The position numbers and the translations under genes were made by a program. Shown here piece after piece: positions 28,197 to 37,726 of a stretch of DNA of 64,000 nt (position 1 is the stretch's first letter; every line of letters begins with the position of its first letter). The notes under the pieces were generated by a model, which was given only the letters and a program-made list of their open reading frames with translations, had not been told where the DNA came from and did no database searches. The stretch is taken from contig NZ_RFLX01000003.1 in the NCBI RefSeq assembly GCF_003696345.1, positions 248,001-312,000 on the forward strand, read 5' to 3'. Source of the stretch: Teichococcus wenyumeiae. Its GTDB lineage: Bacteria > Pseudomonadota > Alphaproteobacteria > Acetobacterales > Acetobacteraceae.

Positions 28197-28967
28197 TCAA
28201 GTGGAAGCCAGCATGAAAAAGCGCCGGAACGGCAGCAGCACCGCGCCGTTGCCAGCGGGCGGGTATTCAGGCCGCAGCGCCTCCGCATAAGCGGCCAGGA
28301 AGCTAGGCTTCATGGCGTCGGGCAGGGCTTCAACGAAGGGCCGCAAGCTGCTGCCCATGGCCCACTGCACCACAGGGTCCTGCCCATGCAGCTCATGGAC
28401 GTATTCGGTGAACCACAGGTCCAGGCCGGCTGCCCTTGGGCGCAGCAAGTCGTAATAGTCGCGCATCGCCAGGATCGGCGGCGCGGAGCCGACCTTCCGC
28501 AGCGTATCTGCCCAGGGGCCTTGTTCCGCCACGGCGTATTGCAGCCGGCGCAGCGGGGCGTCGTGCATCGCCGGCATCTGCACGGCCAGCACGCCGCCGG
28601 GCGCCAGCAGGGAGAGCAGGCGGGGGAAGAGCGCCTCATGCCCCGGCAGCCAGTGCAGCGCGGCATTGGAGAAGATGACATCCACCGGAGCCTCGGGCGT
28701 CCAGGTGGCAATATCCGCCTGGGCGGTGGCGAAGCCTGCACTGCCGGCTTTGGCCAGCATCTCGGCCGAGGCATCGATGCCGGTTATCTCCGCGCCCGGA
28801 AAGCATGCCGCCAGCAGCGGCAGGGCATTGCCGGCGCCGCAGCCCAGGTCCACCACCCGTCGCGGTCCCGGGTGGCGGATGCGCGCCACCAGATCCACCG
28901 CCGGCTGCAGCCGCTCCCCCGAGAAGCGCAGATACTGCTCAGGGTCCCAGCCCGGGTTGGCAGCCAT
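28197..28967 (-). CDS. tam: Trans-aconitate 2-methyltransferase
   Basis: A 256-residue SAM-dependent methyltransferase. The start MAANPGWDPEQYLRFSGERLQPAVDLVARI and the motif VVDLGCGAGNALPLLAACFPGAEITGID are characteristic of Tam, which methylates trans-aconitate, an inhibitor of aconitase. Later motif DVIFSNAALHWLPGHEALFPRL also fits. The ATG at 28967 shares one base with the stop of the upstream bdhA gene (TGATG), implying coupling; a TTG at 28982 is less likely. Length equals that of the Escherichia coli enzyme class. Confidence 0.88.
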   Translation of the reverse strand: MAANPGWDPEQYLRFSGERLQPAVDLVARIRHPGPRRVVDLGCGAGNALPLLAACFPGAEITGIDASAEMLAKAGSAGFATAQADIATWTPEAPVDVIFSNAALHWLPGHEALFPRLLSLLAPGGVLAVQMPAMHDAPLRRLQYAVAEQGPWADTLRKVGSAPPILAMRDYYDLLRPRAAGLDLWFTEYVHELHGQDPVVQWAMGSSLRPFVEALPDAMKPSFLAAYAEALRPEYPPAGNGAVLLPFRRFFMLAST

Positions 28968-29761
28968 CAGGAGGCCACCCAACCCCCATCAATGGAAAGC
29001 GCCGAGCCAGTCAGGCTGCCGGTATCCGGGCCGCAGATATAGAGTGCCATGCGGGCCACTTCCTCCACCTCAACCCAGCGCTTGCTGGGCTGCTTGGCCA
29101 GGAGGTGGTCCTTCAGGGCGGACTCTTCGGAAACACCCTTGGCCTTGGCGATGGCGCCGACCTGCACCTCGGCCAGCGGAGTGCGGACGAAGCCGGGGCA
29201 GATGGCGTTGCAGGTGACGCCGGTCTGCGCCAGCTCGATGGCCGTCACCTTGGTCATGCCCACCACGCCATGCTTGGCGGCGACATAGGCGACCTTCTCC
29301 GGCGAGCCCACAAGGCCATGGGCGGAGGCGATGTTGATGATCCGCCCCCAGTTCCGCCGCCGCATCCCCGGCAACACCGCCTTGGTGGCGTGGAAGACGG
29401 CGGAAAGGTTGATGGCGATCACCGCGTCCCACTTCTCGTCCGGGAAGTCCTGCACCGGGCTGGTGAACTGGATGCCGGCGTTGTTGACCAGGATATCCAC
29501 CTGGCCCAGCAGGCTCTCGGCCTCCGCCACCATGGCGCGGACCTCGACGGGCTTGGACAGGTCGGCGGCGGAATGATGCGGCTCGATGCCGTCGCCGGCC
29601 TGGGCCACGGCGCGCTTGGCGGCCTCGATATCCTCCGGCTTGCCGAAGCCGTTCAGCATCACCTTGGCGCCGGCGGCGGCGAGCGTTGTCGCGATGCCGA
29701 GCCCGATCCCGCTGGTGGAGCCGGTGATGATCGCAGTGCGACCGATAAGCGTCTTTTCCAT
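28967..29761 (-). CDS. bdhA: 3-hydroxybutyrate dehydrogenase, SDR family
   Basis: A 264-residue short-chain dehydrogenase interconverting 3-hydroxybutyrate and acetoacetate with NAD, as in poly-hydroxybutyrate turnover. It has TGSTSGIGLGIA (cofactor glycine motif), NNAGIQF, the catalytic Ser-Tyr-Lys region INIASAHGLVGSPEKVAYVAAKHGVVG, and QPSKRWVEVEEVARMALYICGPDTGSLTGSALSIDGGW near the end. The start is the ATG at 29761 (MEKTLIGRTAIITG). It follows the flavoprotein gene by 16 bases. Confidence 0.9.
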   Translation of the reverse strand: MEKTLIGRTAIITGSTSGIGLGIATTLAAAGAKVMLNGFGKPEDIEAAKRAVAQAGDGIEPHHSAADLSKPVEVRAMVAEAESLLGQVDILVNNAGIQFTSPVQDFPDEKWDAVIAINLSAVFHATKAVLPGMRRRNWGRIINIASAHGLVGSPEKVAYVAAKHGVVGMTKVTAIELAQTGVTCNAICPGFVRTPLAEVQVGAIAKAKGVSEESALKDHLLAKQPSKRWVEVEEVARMALYICGPDTGSLTGSALSIDGGWVAS

Positions 29762-29777
29762 GATCAGAGTCTGACCC

Positions 29778-31130
29778 TTACTGCCAACGGTGAAGCAGGC
29801 CGAGGATGCGCCGCATCGGCGTGGATGTGAATTCCGCCCCCCGCAGGTTTCCGGCAGCGCGCGCCACCGTCTCCGCCGCCGTGCCGCACGGCAGGGGCAG
29901 GGCGGCGATCTCCGGACCCGCAAGGTTGCGGGACATGGCGAGGGCGAGCAGCGCCGCCACCTCGCCCGCCTGCTCACCCATCAGCCCGGCGCCCAGCAGC
30001 CGGCCACGGCCGTCGGCCACCAGCTTCGCCATGCCGGGCCCGGCGACACCGTCCGGCAGCGGCACGCGCAGCACCTGCGGGTCGTGGCCAGCGGCACGCG
30101 CCTGCGCCTCGGTGAGGCCAAGCTGCGCCAGGGCGGGCAGGGTGCGCACCAGCCGGGGCGCCGCCACCGGGCCGAGGCTGGCCTGGAGGCCGTGCAGCAT
30201 GGCATCGGCCACCACCGCCGCGTGCTGGCCGGGCGCAGGCTCCGCCGAGCCGGTATCGGCCACGGAGCCCACGGCCCAGACCCGGCGGTTGCCGGTGCTG
30301 CGCAGGTCCTGCCGCACCCGCACGCCAGCGGGCGTTGCCTCGATCCCGGCGGCGGCGAGGTCGAGGGGCGAGAGCCGGGGGGCCTGGCCAAGCGCCAGCA
30401 CCAGATGCGAGCCTTCCAGCCGCGCGCCGCCTTCCAGCACCAGTGCCACGCCGGCCCCGGCATGCTCCACCGTCGCCACGGCGCTGTTCTCGTGCAGCGT
30501 CACGCCGCAGTGGCGCAGCGCCTCGCGCAGCGGCACCACCAGCTCCATCTCGTGGTCCGGCAGGATATTGGGTTGGGACTGCACCAGGCTGACACGGCGG
30601 CCGAGCAGCGCATGGGTCTGCGCCAGTTCCACCGCCTGCCGCCCGCCGCCGAGGATCAGCAGGTGCTCCGGCACCTCCTCCAGCCCCGGCAGGGCTTCCG
30701 GCAGCAGCCAGGGAACCGAGGCGAGGCCATAGGTATCCGGCACCACCGGGCCGCTGCCCGCCGCGATCACGGCATGGCGGAAGGAATAGGTGCGGCCGGC
30801 GGCCTCAAGGCAATCGAGTGCGATGAAGTGTGCGCTGGCCGGCACCACCACCAGCCCACGTGCCTGGAAGGGGGCGAGGATATCCTCCGCCGGGGCCGCC
30901 ACGGGCTGCCGGGCGGGCTGGCCGGAGAGGGCGGCGCGGTGCGCGGCCTGGTGCAGCGCATCGGCGGCCTGGGACTGCTTCAGGCTGCCGCCGGCCGCCT
31001 CGCGTTCAAAGAGCACCACGCGGCGGCCGGTTTCCAGGCACCGGGCTGCCACGGCCAAGCCGGTGGCGCCGCCCCCGATGATGGCCACGTCCCAGGTGGC
31101 ATCGGGCCTGGCTGCTTTGGATTCGGCCAT
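29778..31130 (-). CDS. Pyridine nucleotide-disulfide oxidoreductase-like flavoprotein lacking the redox cysteines
   Basis: A 450-residue protein with two dinucleotide folds: the FAD-binding [29 protein letters not shown] at the N-terminus and an NAD-binding [28 protein letters not shown] in the middle, and the second FAD contact [12 protein letters not shown]. In lipoamide or mercuric reductases the segment after the first motif carries C-x4-C; here it reads [13 protein letters not shown], with no cysteine. The C-terminal His-Pro-Thr region is replaced by [10 protein letters not shown]. It is therefore not a disulfide reductase; it could be a diaphorase-like oxidoreductase. The start [14 protein letters not shown] at 31130 has GGAAGGAG upstream. 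It lies 16 bases ahead of bdhA. Confidence 0.82.
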   Translation of the reverse strand: MAESKAARPDATWDVAIIGGGATGLAVAARCLETGRRVVLFEREAAGGSLKQSQAADALHQAAHRAALSGQPARQPVAAPAEDILAPFQARGLVVVPASAHFIALDCLEAAGRTYSFRHAVIAAGSGPVVPDTYGLASVPWLLPEALPGLEEVPEHLLILGGGRQAVELAQTHALLGRRVSLVQSQPNILPDHEMELVVPLREALRHCGVTLHENSAVATVEHAGAGVALVLEGGARLEGSHLVLALGQAPRLSPLDLAAAGIEATPAGVRVRQDLRSTGNRRVWAVGSVADTGSAEPAPGQHAAVVADAMLHGLQASLGPVAAPRLVRTLPALAQLGLTEAQARAAGHDPQVLRVPLPDGVAGPGMAKLVADGRGRLLGAGLMGEQAGEVAALLALAMSRNLAGPEIAALPLPCGTAAETVARAAGNLRGAEFTSTPMRRILGLLHRWQ

Positions 31131-31245
31131 CGAGTCTGCGCTCCTTCCAGGACAAGGGAGGGGCGTTATGGCGCCACCTGGGCCTAATTCCATACCCCCG
31201 AGGGCCAAAATGGTGATGCAAAAGAGTGTCGGGAGGTTACGGCGG

Positions 31246-31275
31246 TTGACGCGCCACCACCCCACTTCCTATACG
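31246..31275 (+). promoter_or_regulatory. Putative sigma70-type promoter of rpmH operon
   Basis: TTGACG (31246-31251) and TATACG (31270-31275) are spaced 18 bases apart and lie about 115 bases before rpmH, leaving a long untranslated leader that ends with a T run and GACGGAG as ribosome site. Confidence 0.5.
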
Positions 31276-31389
31276 TCCCCTCCTTCACCGGGCGGCCCCT
31301 CCATGGGCGGTCCGGTTTTGCTGTGGCGCGCCGGCACGATCCGGGTCGGCACGGTCCTGGATCTGGATTTTTTTGACGGAGTAACGCTC

Positions 31390-31524
31390 GTGAAGCGTAC
31401 GTATCAGCCCTCGAAGCTCGTCCGGAAGCGCCGGCATGGTTTCCGCACCCGCATGGAGACCGTGGGTGGCCGCAAGGTTCTGAACAACCGCCGCGCCAAG
31501 GGCCGCAAGAAGCTCTCCGCCTAA
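31390..31524 (+). CDS. rpmH: 50S ribosomal protein L34
   Basis: A 44-residue highly basic protein beginning [18 protein letters not shown] and ending GRKKLSA, the universal L34 sequence of the large ribosomal subunit. The start is GTG at 31390 with GACGGAG a few bases upstream. It is the first gene of the rpmH-rnpA-yidD-yidC-engB cluster. Confidence 0.97.
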   Translation: MKRTYQPSKLVRKRRHGFRTRMETVGGRKVLNNRRAKGRKKLSA

Positions 31525-31549
31525 GGCTTCAGGACGCGGGGAGCAGCCA

Positions 31550-31888
31550 TTGGCCTCACCGCCTCGTCTGAAGCGGCGGCGCGAGTTTCTGCGCGTCGCC
31601 GGCAAGGGGAACCGCGCCGCCCGGCCGGGTCTGGTGTTGCAGGCCCTGCCGGGAACGGCGGGGCCGCTTCGCGTGGGCTTTACCTGCACGAAGAAGCTGG
31701 GCAATGCCGTGGTGCGCAACCGCGCCAAGCGGCGGCTGCGCGAGGCCGCGCGCCTGATGCTGGCCGAGGGTGCGCCCGAAGGCTGGGACCTGGTGATGAT
31801 CGGCCGCGAGGCCACCGGCGAGCGGAACTTCCGCCAGTTGCTGGGCGACCTTCGCGGTCTGCTGAAGCAGCTGGGCGTCACGCCATGA
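31550..31888 (+). CDS. rnpA: Ribonuclease P protein component
   Basis: A 112-residue basic protein that assists the RNase P RNA in cutting tRNA 5' leaders. The RNR-box sequence [22 protein letters not shown] is visible in the middle, and the N-terminus reads [13 protein letters not shown]. The start is a TTG at 31550, 25 bases after rpmH; GGGGAG lies before it. Its last codons overlap yidD by 4 bases. Confidence 0.94.
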   Translation: MASPPRLKRRREFLRVAGKGNRAARPGLVLQALPGTAGPLRVGFTCTKKLGNAVVRNRAKRRLREAARLMLAEGAPEGWDLVMIGREATGERNFRQLLGDLRGLLKQLGVTP

Positions 31889-32199
31889 ACCGCCTGAAGG
31901 GGCGGGCCCCGGCGGCGATGCTGCTGAAGGGCGCGGTCCGCACCTACCAGCTGACGCTGCGGGGCGTGATCGGCAGCCATTGCCGCTTCTACCCGCATTG
32001 CAGTGCCTATGCGATCGAGGCGCTGGACACGCATGGCGCCGCGCGGGGCTCCTGGCTCGCCGCGCGTCGCTTGCTCCGTTGCCATCCCTGGCATCCTGGG
32101 GGATACGACCCCGTGCCGCTCCCGCCCCCCGAACCGGGGAAGACGGAAGCGGAATCGAATTGCCCGCCGGTTTCGACGGCGGCCCACCAGAAGGCCTGA
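31885..32199 (+). CDS. yidD: Membrane protein insertion efficiency factor YidD
   Basis: A 104-residue protein with the conserved core [61 protein letters not shown], carrying the three family cysteines. YidD is a peripheral inner-membrane protein that helps YidC-dependent insertion. The ATG at 31885 overlaps rnpA, and yidC begins 13 bases after its stop. Confidence 0.95.
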   Translation: MNRLKGRAPAAMLLKGAVRTYQLTLRGVIGSHCRFYPHCSAYAIEALDTHGAARGSWLAARRLLRCHPWHPGGYDPVPLPPPEPGKTEAESNCPPVSTAAHQKA

Positions 32200-32212
32200 T
32201 GGCACCGCTCCG

Positions 32213-33973
32213 ATGGACCAGAAGCGACTTTTTGCGGCGATCGCGCTCTCGATCCTCATCGTCCTGGGCTTCGAGCTGTGGAAGCGCGAGACGACCCCGG
32301 CCCCTCAGCCTGCGCCGGCCGTTGCCAGCCAGCAGACGACGCCGGGCGCCAATGCCCCGGCGGTGACGCCAGCCAGCCCGGGCTCGGCCGATGCCGCCCA
32401 GGCTGCCGCCACCAACCGCCCGGCGCCTGAGCGCCTGAAGATCGACAGCCCGCGCCTGGCCGGCAGCCTCAACCTGCGCGGCGCCCGGCTCGATGACCTG
32501 GTCCTGAAGGACTACCACGAGACCACCGATAAGCTCTCGCCCAACGTGCGGCTCTTCGCGCCGCGGGACGAGGCGAACCCTTACTACGCCCAGTGGGGCT
32601 GGTCCGCCGCCGATGGCCGCACCCGCGTGCCGGACAACGAGACGGACTGGACCGTGCAGGGCGGGCCGCTGGCGCCGGGCAAGCCGGTGACGCTGTCCTG
32701 GGACAACGGCCAGGGCCAGACCTTCCAGATCGTGCTGAGCCTGGACGAGAACTACATGTTCCAGGCCGACCAGCGGGTGGTGAACAACAGCGCCGAGCCT
32801 GTTTCCGTGCTGCCCTGGGCGCGCGTCCGTCGCGAGACGACGCCCTATGTCGCTGGCTTCTACATCCTGCATGAGGGCTTCGTCGGTGTGCTCGGCGGCC
32901 GCCTGCACGAGACGACCTACAAGAGCGCCAAGGATGCGGGGCCTGAGAAGCGCGGCATCGCGCTGGAGCAGGAGACCAACGGTGGTTGGGCCGGCTTCAC
33001 CGATAAGTATTGGCTGGCCGCCATCAATCCGGTGGATGTGGCGCAGCCGATGAAGGTCACCTGGCGCCATCTGTCCGGCGATGGTTGGGAGAACCGCTGG
33101 CAGGTGGACTTCGCGCCGCCGGCCGCGCAGCAGATCGCCGCTGGCGCCACCGGCGCGCTGGGCACCCGCGTCTTCGCGGGCGCCAAGGAAGTGCATCTGC
33201 TGGACCGTTACCAGGACACGCTGCACATCACCGATTTCGACAAAGCGATCGATTTCGGTATGTTCTACTTCCTGACCAAGCCGTTCTTCTATGCGCTGGA
33301 CTGGCTGTTCAAGCTGTTTGGCAACTTCGGCATCGCCATCCTGGTCTTCACGGTGGCGCTGAAGGCGCTGTTCTTCCCGCTGGCGTCCAAGGCCTACAAG
33401 TCGATGGCCCGCATGAAGATGCTGGCGCCGAAGATGACCGAGGTCCGTGAGCGGTATAAGGACGACCCGGCCAAGGCCCAGGCCGAGATGATGGCGCTGT
33501 ACAAGACGGAGAAGGTGAACCCCGCCTCCGGCTGTCTGCCCATCCTGATCCAGATCCCGGTCTTCTTCGCGCTCTACAAGGTGCTGTTCGTCACCATCGA
33601 AATGCGGCACGCGCCGTTCTTCGGCTGGATCCATGACCTTTCGGCGCCGGACCCGACCAACCTGTTCACGCTGTTCGGCATGATCCCGTGGGATCCGCCG
33701 GCCATGCTGCACATGCCGGTCTGGGCCATCATCATGGGCTGCACGATGTTCCTGCAGCAGAAGATGAACCCGCAGCCGCCGGACCCGATCCAGGCCAAGA
33801 TCTTCACCTGGATGCCGGTGATCTTCACCTTCATGCTGGCGAGCTTCCCGGCGGGCCTCGTGATCTACTGGTCCTGGAACAATCTGCTCTCCGTGGCGCA
33901 GCAGGGCTGGATCAGCCGGCATGAGCGTGCCGAGCAGGCGCAGGCCAAGAAGCTGGCGAAGGCCAAGCGATGA
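32213..33973 (+). CDS. yidC: Membrane protein insertase YidC
   Basis: A 586-residue insertase that places proteins into the inner membrane alone or with Sec. It starts MDQKRLFAAIALSILIVLGFELWKRE (first transmembrane helix). A large periplasmic beta-domain follows, then the Oxa1 core with helices at about FNYFFLTKPFF-like MFYFLTKPFFYALDWLFKLFGNFG, the positively charged loop SKAYKSMARMKMLAPKM, and SGCLPILIQIPVFFALYKVL. A Pro/Ala-rich linker follows helix 1. The ATG at 32213 is chosen; the longer frame shares sequence with yidD. The stop overlaps engB. Confidence 0.96.
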   Translation: MDQKRLFAAIALSILIVLGFELWKRETTPAPQPAPAVASQQTTPGANAPAVTPASPGSADAAQAAATNRPAPERLKIDSPRLAGSLNLRGARLDDLVLKDYHETTDKLSPNVRLFAPRDEANPYYAQWGWSAADGRTRVPDNETDWTVQGGPLAPGKPVTLSWDNGQGQTFQIVLSLDENYMFQADQRVVNNSAEPVSVLPWARVRRETTPYVAGFYILHEGFVGVLGGRLHETTYKSAKDAGPEKRGIALEQETNGGWAGFTDKYWLAAINPVDVAQPMKVTWRHLSGDGWENRWQVDFAPPAAQQIAAGATGALGTRVFAGAKEVHLLDRYQDTLHITDFDKAIDFGMFYFLTKPFFYALDWLFKLFGNFGIAILVFTVALKALFFPLASKAYKSMARMKMLAPKMTEVRERYKDDPAKAQAEMMALYKTEKVNPASGCLPILIQIPVFFALYKVLFVTIEMRHAPFFGWIHDLSAPDPTNLFTLFGMIPWDPPAMLHMPVWAIIMGCTMFLQQKMNPQPPDPIQAKIFTWMPVIFTFMLASFPAGLVIYWSWNNLLSVAQQGWISRHERAEQAQAKKLAKAKR

Positions 33974-34644
33974 CCGGTTTCGCCGACGCGCGCGACGAGG
34001 ACGAGCGCGCGGCGGCGCTGGAAGAGGGGCGGCTGCTGTTCTGCCGCCCCTGCAATTTCTTCTACGCCGCCCAGTCCATCGATCAGCTGCCCGAGGTCGG
34101 ATTGCCGGAAGTGGCCTTCTGCGGCCGCTCCAACGTCGGCAAGTCCTCCATCACCAATGCGCTGACGGGGCAGAACAGCCTGGCGCGTGTTTCCCACACG
34201 CCGGGCCGCACCAAGCAGCTGAACTTCTTCAATCTGGGCGACCGGCTGGTGCTGGTCGATATGCCAGGCTACGGCTACGCCCAGGCCGCGAAGAGCGTGA
34301 AGGAGGACTGGCAGGGGTTGATGTTCAACTTCCTCCGCGGTCGCCCGACGCTGCGGCGCGTGGTGCTGCTGCTGGACAGCCGGATCGAGACCAAGGCTTC
34401 CGACCACGCGGCCATGAAGCTGCTGACGGAAGCCGCCGTCACCTTCCAGATCGTGCTGACCAAGGCCGATGACGTGAAGCCGGGGCCGCTGGCCAAGCGG
34501 CAGGAGGAAGCACAGGCGCTGGTGAAGAAATACACCGCCGCGCATCCGCTGGTGATCACCACCAGCAGCGAGACCGGGCTCGGCATCCCGGAACTGCGCG
34601 CCGAGCTGGCCGCCCTGGCGGCGCCGCCTCCCGATCTCGCCTGA
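33970..34644 (+). CDS. engB: Ribosome biogenesis GTP-binding protein EngB (YihA/YsxC)
   Basis: A 224-residue GTPase needed for large-subunit assembly. G1 is GRSNVGKSS, G3 DMPGYGYA, and G4 TKADDVK; the switch region SHTPGRTKQLNFF is typical. It has a longer N-terminal extension than the enteric protein. The ATG at 33970 overlaps the yidC stop by 4 bases. A GC-rich hairpin follows the stop codon. Confidence 0.94.
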   Translation: MTGFADARDEDERAAALEEGRLLFCRPCNFFYAAQSIDQLPEVGLPEVAFCGRSNVGKSSITNALTGQNSLARVSHTPGRTKQLNFFNLGDRLVLVDMPGYGYAQAAKSVKEDWQGLMFNFLRGRPTLRRVVLLLDSRIETKASDHAAMKLLTEAAVTFQIVLTKADDVKPGPLAKRQEEAQALVKKYTAAHPLVITTSSETGLGIPELRAELAALAAPPPDLA

Positions 34645-34648
34645 ATGC

Positions 34649-34672
34649 CTCGCGCCCTTGCCAGGGCGCGAG
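34649..34672 (+). terminator. Stem-loop after engB
   Basis: CTCGCGCCCT-TGCC-AGGGCGCGAG is a perfect ten-base-pair stem with a four-base loop directly after the engB stop. A T tract is missing (CTTGACCCC follows), so termination strength is uncertain. Confidence 0.5.
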
Positions 34673-34673
34673 C

Positions 34674-34702
34674 TTGACCCCTCGGCCCTGACATCCTAGA
34701 GG
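34674..34702 (+). promoter_or_regulatory. Putative sigma70-type promoter of argB
   Basis: TTGACC (34674-34679) and TAGAGG (34697-34702) are separated by 17 bases, 36 bases before the argB start. It begins just past the engB hairpin. Confidence 0.5.
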
Positions 34703-34738
34703 CGGCGCGAAGGCAGCCTCGCCAGCACAGGGACCGTC

Positions 34739-35623
34739 ATGGACCAAGACGCGCGCAACCAGATGGAACTCCTCGCCGAGGCACTGCCGCTGCTGAAGCG
34801 ATACGACGACCAGACCATTGTCGTGAAATACGGCGGCCACGCCATGGGCGAGACCGAGGCGGCAGACCGCTTCGGCCGCGACATCGCGCTGCTGGAGCAG
34901 GTCGGCGTGAACCCCGTGGTGGTGCACGGCGGCGGCCCGCAGATCAACGCCATGCTGAAGCGGCTGAACGTGCAGTCCCAGTTCGTCAACGGCCTGCGCG
35001 TCACGGACGGCAATGTCGTGGACGTGGTCGAGATGGTGCTCTCCGGCACCGTCAACAAGCAGGTGGCGGATTGCATCACCCGCGCCGGCGCCATCGCTGT
35101 CGGCATTTCCGGCAAGGATGGCGGGCTGATCCGCGCCAGGAAGCTGGCCCGCACCTACCTGGACCCTGAGAGCAACATCGAGAAGGTGCTGGACCTCGGC
35201 TTCGTCGGCGAGCCGGAGCATGTGGACCCGCATGTACTGGAGCTGCTGATCGGCGCGCAGATCGTGCCGGTGGTGGCGCCGGTGGGCGTGGGCGTGGATG
35301 GCCAGACCTACAACATCAACGCCGACACGGCGGCGGGCGCCATCGCGGGCGCGCTGAACGCATCCCGCCTGCTGATGCTGACCGATGTCGCCGGCGTGCT
35401 GGACCAGGACAAGAAGCTGATCCCGGAGATGACGGTGGCCGAGGCGCGCGCCGGCATCGCCGCCGGCTGGATCTCGGGCGGCATGATCCCGAAGATCGAG
35501 ACCTGCATCTATGCCATTGAGAAGGGCGTGAAGGCTGCCGTCATCGTCGATGGCCGGGTGCCGCATGCGGTGCTGATCGAGCTCTTCACCGAAGGCGGCG
35601 CGGGCACGCTGATCCGCCCCTGA
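34739..35623 (+). CDS. argB: Acetylglutamate kinase
   Basis: A 294-residue amino acid kinase phosphorylating N-acetylglutamate in arginine synthesis. Motifs: [10 protein letters not shown] (phosphate site), [18 protein letters not shown] (substrate), and [44 protein letters not shown] near the C-terminus. The ATG at 34739 follows its own promoter-like sequence. Linkage of argB to engB and yidC is common in alphaproteobacteria. Confidence 0.96.
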   Translation: MDQDARNQMELLAEALPLLKRYDDQTIVVKYGGHAMGETEAADRFGRDIALLEQVGVNPVVVHGGGPQINAMLKRLNVQSQFVNGLRVTDGNVVDVVEMVLSGTVNKQVADCITRAGAIAVGISGKDGGLIRARKLARTYLDPESNIEKVLDLGFVGEPEHVDPHVLELLIGAQIVPVVAPVGVGVDGQTYNINADTAAGAIAGALNASRLLMLTDVAGVLDQDKKLIPEMTVAEARAGIAAGWISGGMIPKIETCIYAIEKGVKAAVIVDGRVPHAVLIELFTEGGAGTLIRP

Positions 35624-35634
35624 GCCTCGCCTGC

Positions 35635-35674
35635 CCGGGCCGTTGTTGACAGCGGCCCGGACCCACCCGATACC
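35635..35674 (+). promoter_or_regulatory. dapD promoter overlapping a hairpin
   Basis: TTGACA (35646-35651) and GATACC (35669-35674), 17 bases apart, lie before dapD. The -35 box sits in the loop of CCGGGCCG-N10-CGGCCCGG (35635-35660), which could also act as the argB terminator. Confidence 0.45.
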
Positions 35675-35716
35675 GGCGCGGACGTTTTTTCAGTTCGCGC
35701 CGATCGGGATCATTCC

Positions 35717-36553
35717 ATGGACCTCGCCAGCCTTTCCTCCACCATCGAGGGCCTGTGGGCCCGCCGCGCCGAGATCTCCCCCGCCACGCAGGGCGCGGAT
35801 CGCGAGGCGATCGAGGCGGCGCTGGAGCTGCTGGATTCCGGCAAGGCCCGTGTGGCGGAGCCGGACGGGCAGGGTGGCTGGAAGGTCAACCAGTGGCTGA
35901 AGCAGGCGGTGCTGCTCTCCTTCCGCCTGGAAGACAGCGCGCCGATGGATGTCGGCCTTGGCGCCTATGACAAGGTTCCGCTGAAGTTCAAGGACTGGGG
36001 CGAGAACCGCTTCCGCGAGGCCGGCTTCCGCGCCGTGCCGGGCGCCGTGGTGCGCCGCTCCGCCTTCATCGGCAAGGGCGTGGTGCTGATGCCCTCCTTC
36101 GTGAATCTCGGCGCCTATGTCGATGAGAACACGATGGTCGATACCTGGGCCACGATCGGTTCCTGCGCCCAGATCGGCAAGAACTGCCATATCTCCGGCG
36201 GCGCCGGCATCGGCGGCGTGCTGGAGCCGCTGCAGGCCAACCCGGTGGTCATCGGCGACAACTGCTTCGTGGGCGCGCGCTCTGAGGTGGCGGAGGGCGT
36301 GATCGTGGGTGAGGGCAGCGTGCTCTCCATGGGCGTTTTCCTTGGCGCCTCCACCAAGATCGTCGACCGCGCGACGGGCGAGGTCTTTGTCGGCCACGTG
36401 CCGCCCTATTCCGTGGTGGTGCCGGGCTCGCTGCCGGGCAAGCCGCTGCCGGATGGTACGCCGGGCCCGAGCCTCTACTGTGCCGTGATCGTGAAGCGCG
36501 TGGATGCCCAGACGCGCAGCAAGACCTCCATCAACGAGCTGCTGCGGGACTAA
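35717..36553 (+). CDS. dapD: 2,3,4,5-tetrahydropyridine-2,6-dicarboxylate N-succinyltransferase
   Basis: A 278-residue enzyme of the succinylase branch of lysine and diaminopimelate synthesis. The central left-handed beta-helix with hexapeptide repeats is visible from [27 protein letters not shown] through [19 protein letters not shown] and [20 protein letters not shown]. The C-terminal region reads [12 protein letters not shown]. It is followed 10 bases later by dapE, so the two steps flanking the aminotransferase are encoded together. Confidence 0.96.
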   Translation: MDLASLSSTIEGLWARRAEISPATQGADREAIEAALELLDSGKARVAEPDGQGGWKVNQWLKQAVLLSFRLEDSAPMDVGLGAYDKVPLKFKDWGENRFREAGFRAVPGAVVRRSAFIGKGVVLMPSFVNLGAYVDENTMVDTWATIGSCAQIGKNCHISGGAGIGGVLEPLQANPVVIGDNCFVGARSEVAEGVIVGEGSVLSMGVFLGASTKIVDRATGEVFVGHVPPYSVVVPGSLPGKPLPDGTPGPSLYCAVIVKRVDAQTRSKTSINELLRD

Positions 36554-36563
36554 GTATCCTTCC

Positions 36564-37691
36564 ATGGACCCTTTGCCGCTTCTCCAGGATCTCATCCGCT
36601 GCCCCAGCGTGACGCCCGCCGATGCGGGCGCGATGGCGGTGCTGGAGGCGGCATTGGTGCCCCTGGGCTTCACCTGCACCCGCCTGCGCTTCGGCGAGAT
36701 CGAGAATCTCTTTGCCCGCCGTGGTACGGAGGCGCCGCATCTCTGTTTCGCCGGCCATACGGATGTGGTGCCGCCGGGCGATGCCGCCGGCTGGAACACC
36801 GACCCCTTTGGCGCTGAAGTGCGGGATGGCACCGTCTATGGCCGCGGCGCGGTGGACATGAAGGGCGGCATTGCCGCCTGGATCGCCGCCGTGGCCTCCC
36901 TGCCGCGGGACCTGCCCGGCAGCCTGTCGCTGCTGATCACGGGCGATGAGGAAGGGCCGGCCACCGACGGCACCGTGCGCGTGCTGGAATGGATGGAGGC
37001 CAATGGCCAGATCCCCGACATGTGCATCGTGGGGGAGCCGACCAGCAAGGCGGTGCTGGGCGACACCATCAAGATCGGCCGGCGCGGCAGCATGAATGTC
37101 TCCATCGCGCTGCATGGCGTGCAGGGGCACAGCGCCTATCCGCAGCGCGCCGACAACCCCATCCACCGGCTGGTGCGCGTGCTGCACCAGCTGACCGCCG
37201 AGCCGCTCGACGCCGGCAGCGAGTGGTTCGAGCCTTCGACCCTGCAGGTCACCAGCTTCGATGTCGGCAACCCGGCCACCAATGTCATCCCGCCGGTGGC
37301 GCGGGCGCGGATGAACATCCGCTTCAACGACCTGCACAGCAGCGCCAAGCTGACCGCCCGCATCCGCGACCTGCTGGAGGCCGAGGGCGCGCGCTATGAG
37401 CTGGATGTCTCCTGCTCCGGCGAATCCTTCCTGACGCAGCCGGGTGATTTCGTCAGCGCCCTGCAATCCGCCACCCGGCAGGTGACCGGCGTGGAGCCTG
37501 CGCTGGATACGGGCGGCGGCACCTCGGATGCCCGCTTCATCGCGCGCTACTGCCCCGTGGCGGAACTGGGCGCCGTGGGCACCACCATGCACAAGGCCAA
37601 TGAGTCCACGCCGGTGGAGGAGCTGCGGGCCCTGTCCCGCCTTTATGCCACCGTGATCGCCGCGCTGCTGCCGGCACGGACCGCCGCCTGA
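36564..37691 (+). CDS. dapE: Succinyl-diaminopimelate desuccinylase
   Basis: A 375-residue M20 dizinc hydrolase removing succinate from N-succinyl-diaminopimelate. Motifs: FAGHTDVVPPGD, YGRGAVDMKGGIAAWIAA, ITGDEEGPATDGTVRVLEWM, and the C-terminal metal His in GTTMHKANESTPVEEL. The ATG at 36564 is chosen because conserved sequence (PLPLLQDLIRCPSVTPADAG) starts there. It is in operon with dapD. Confidence 0.96.
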   Translation: MDPLPLLQDLIRCPSVTPADAGAMAVLEAALVPLGFTCTRLRFGEIENLFARRGTEAPHLCFAGHTDVVPPGDAAGWNTDPFGAEVRDGTVYGRGAVDMKGGIAAWIAAVASLPRDLPGSLSLLITGDEEGPATDGTVRVLEWMEANGQIPDMCIVGEPTSKAVLGDTIKIGRRGSMNVSIALHGVQGHSAYPQRADNPIHRLVRVLHQLTAEPLDAGSEWFEPSTLQVTSFDVGNPATNVIPPVARARMNIRFNDLHSSAKLTARIRDLLEAEGARYELDVSCSGESFLTQPGDFVSALQSATRQVTGVEPALDTGGGTSDARFIARYCPVAELGAVGTTMHKANESTPVEELRALSRLYATVIAALLPARTAA

Positions 37692-37726
37692 GCCTGCACC
37701 TGCCGAGCGCCGCCGGGCGGGCGGAG

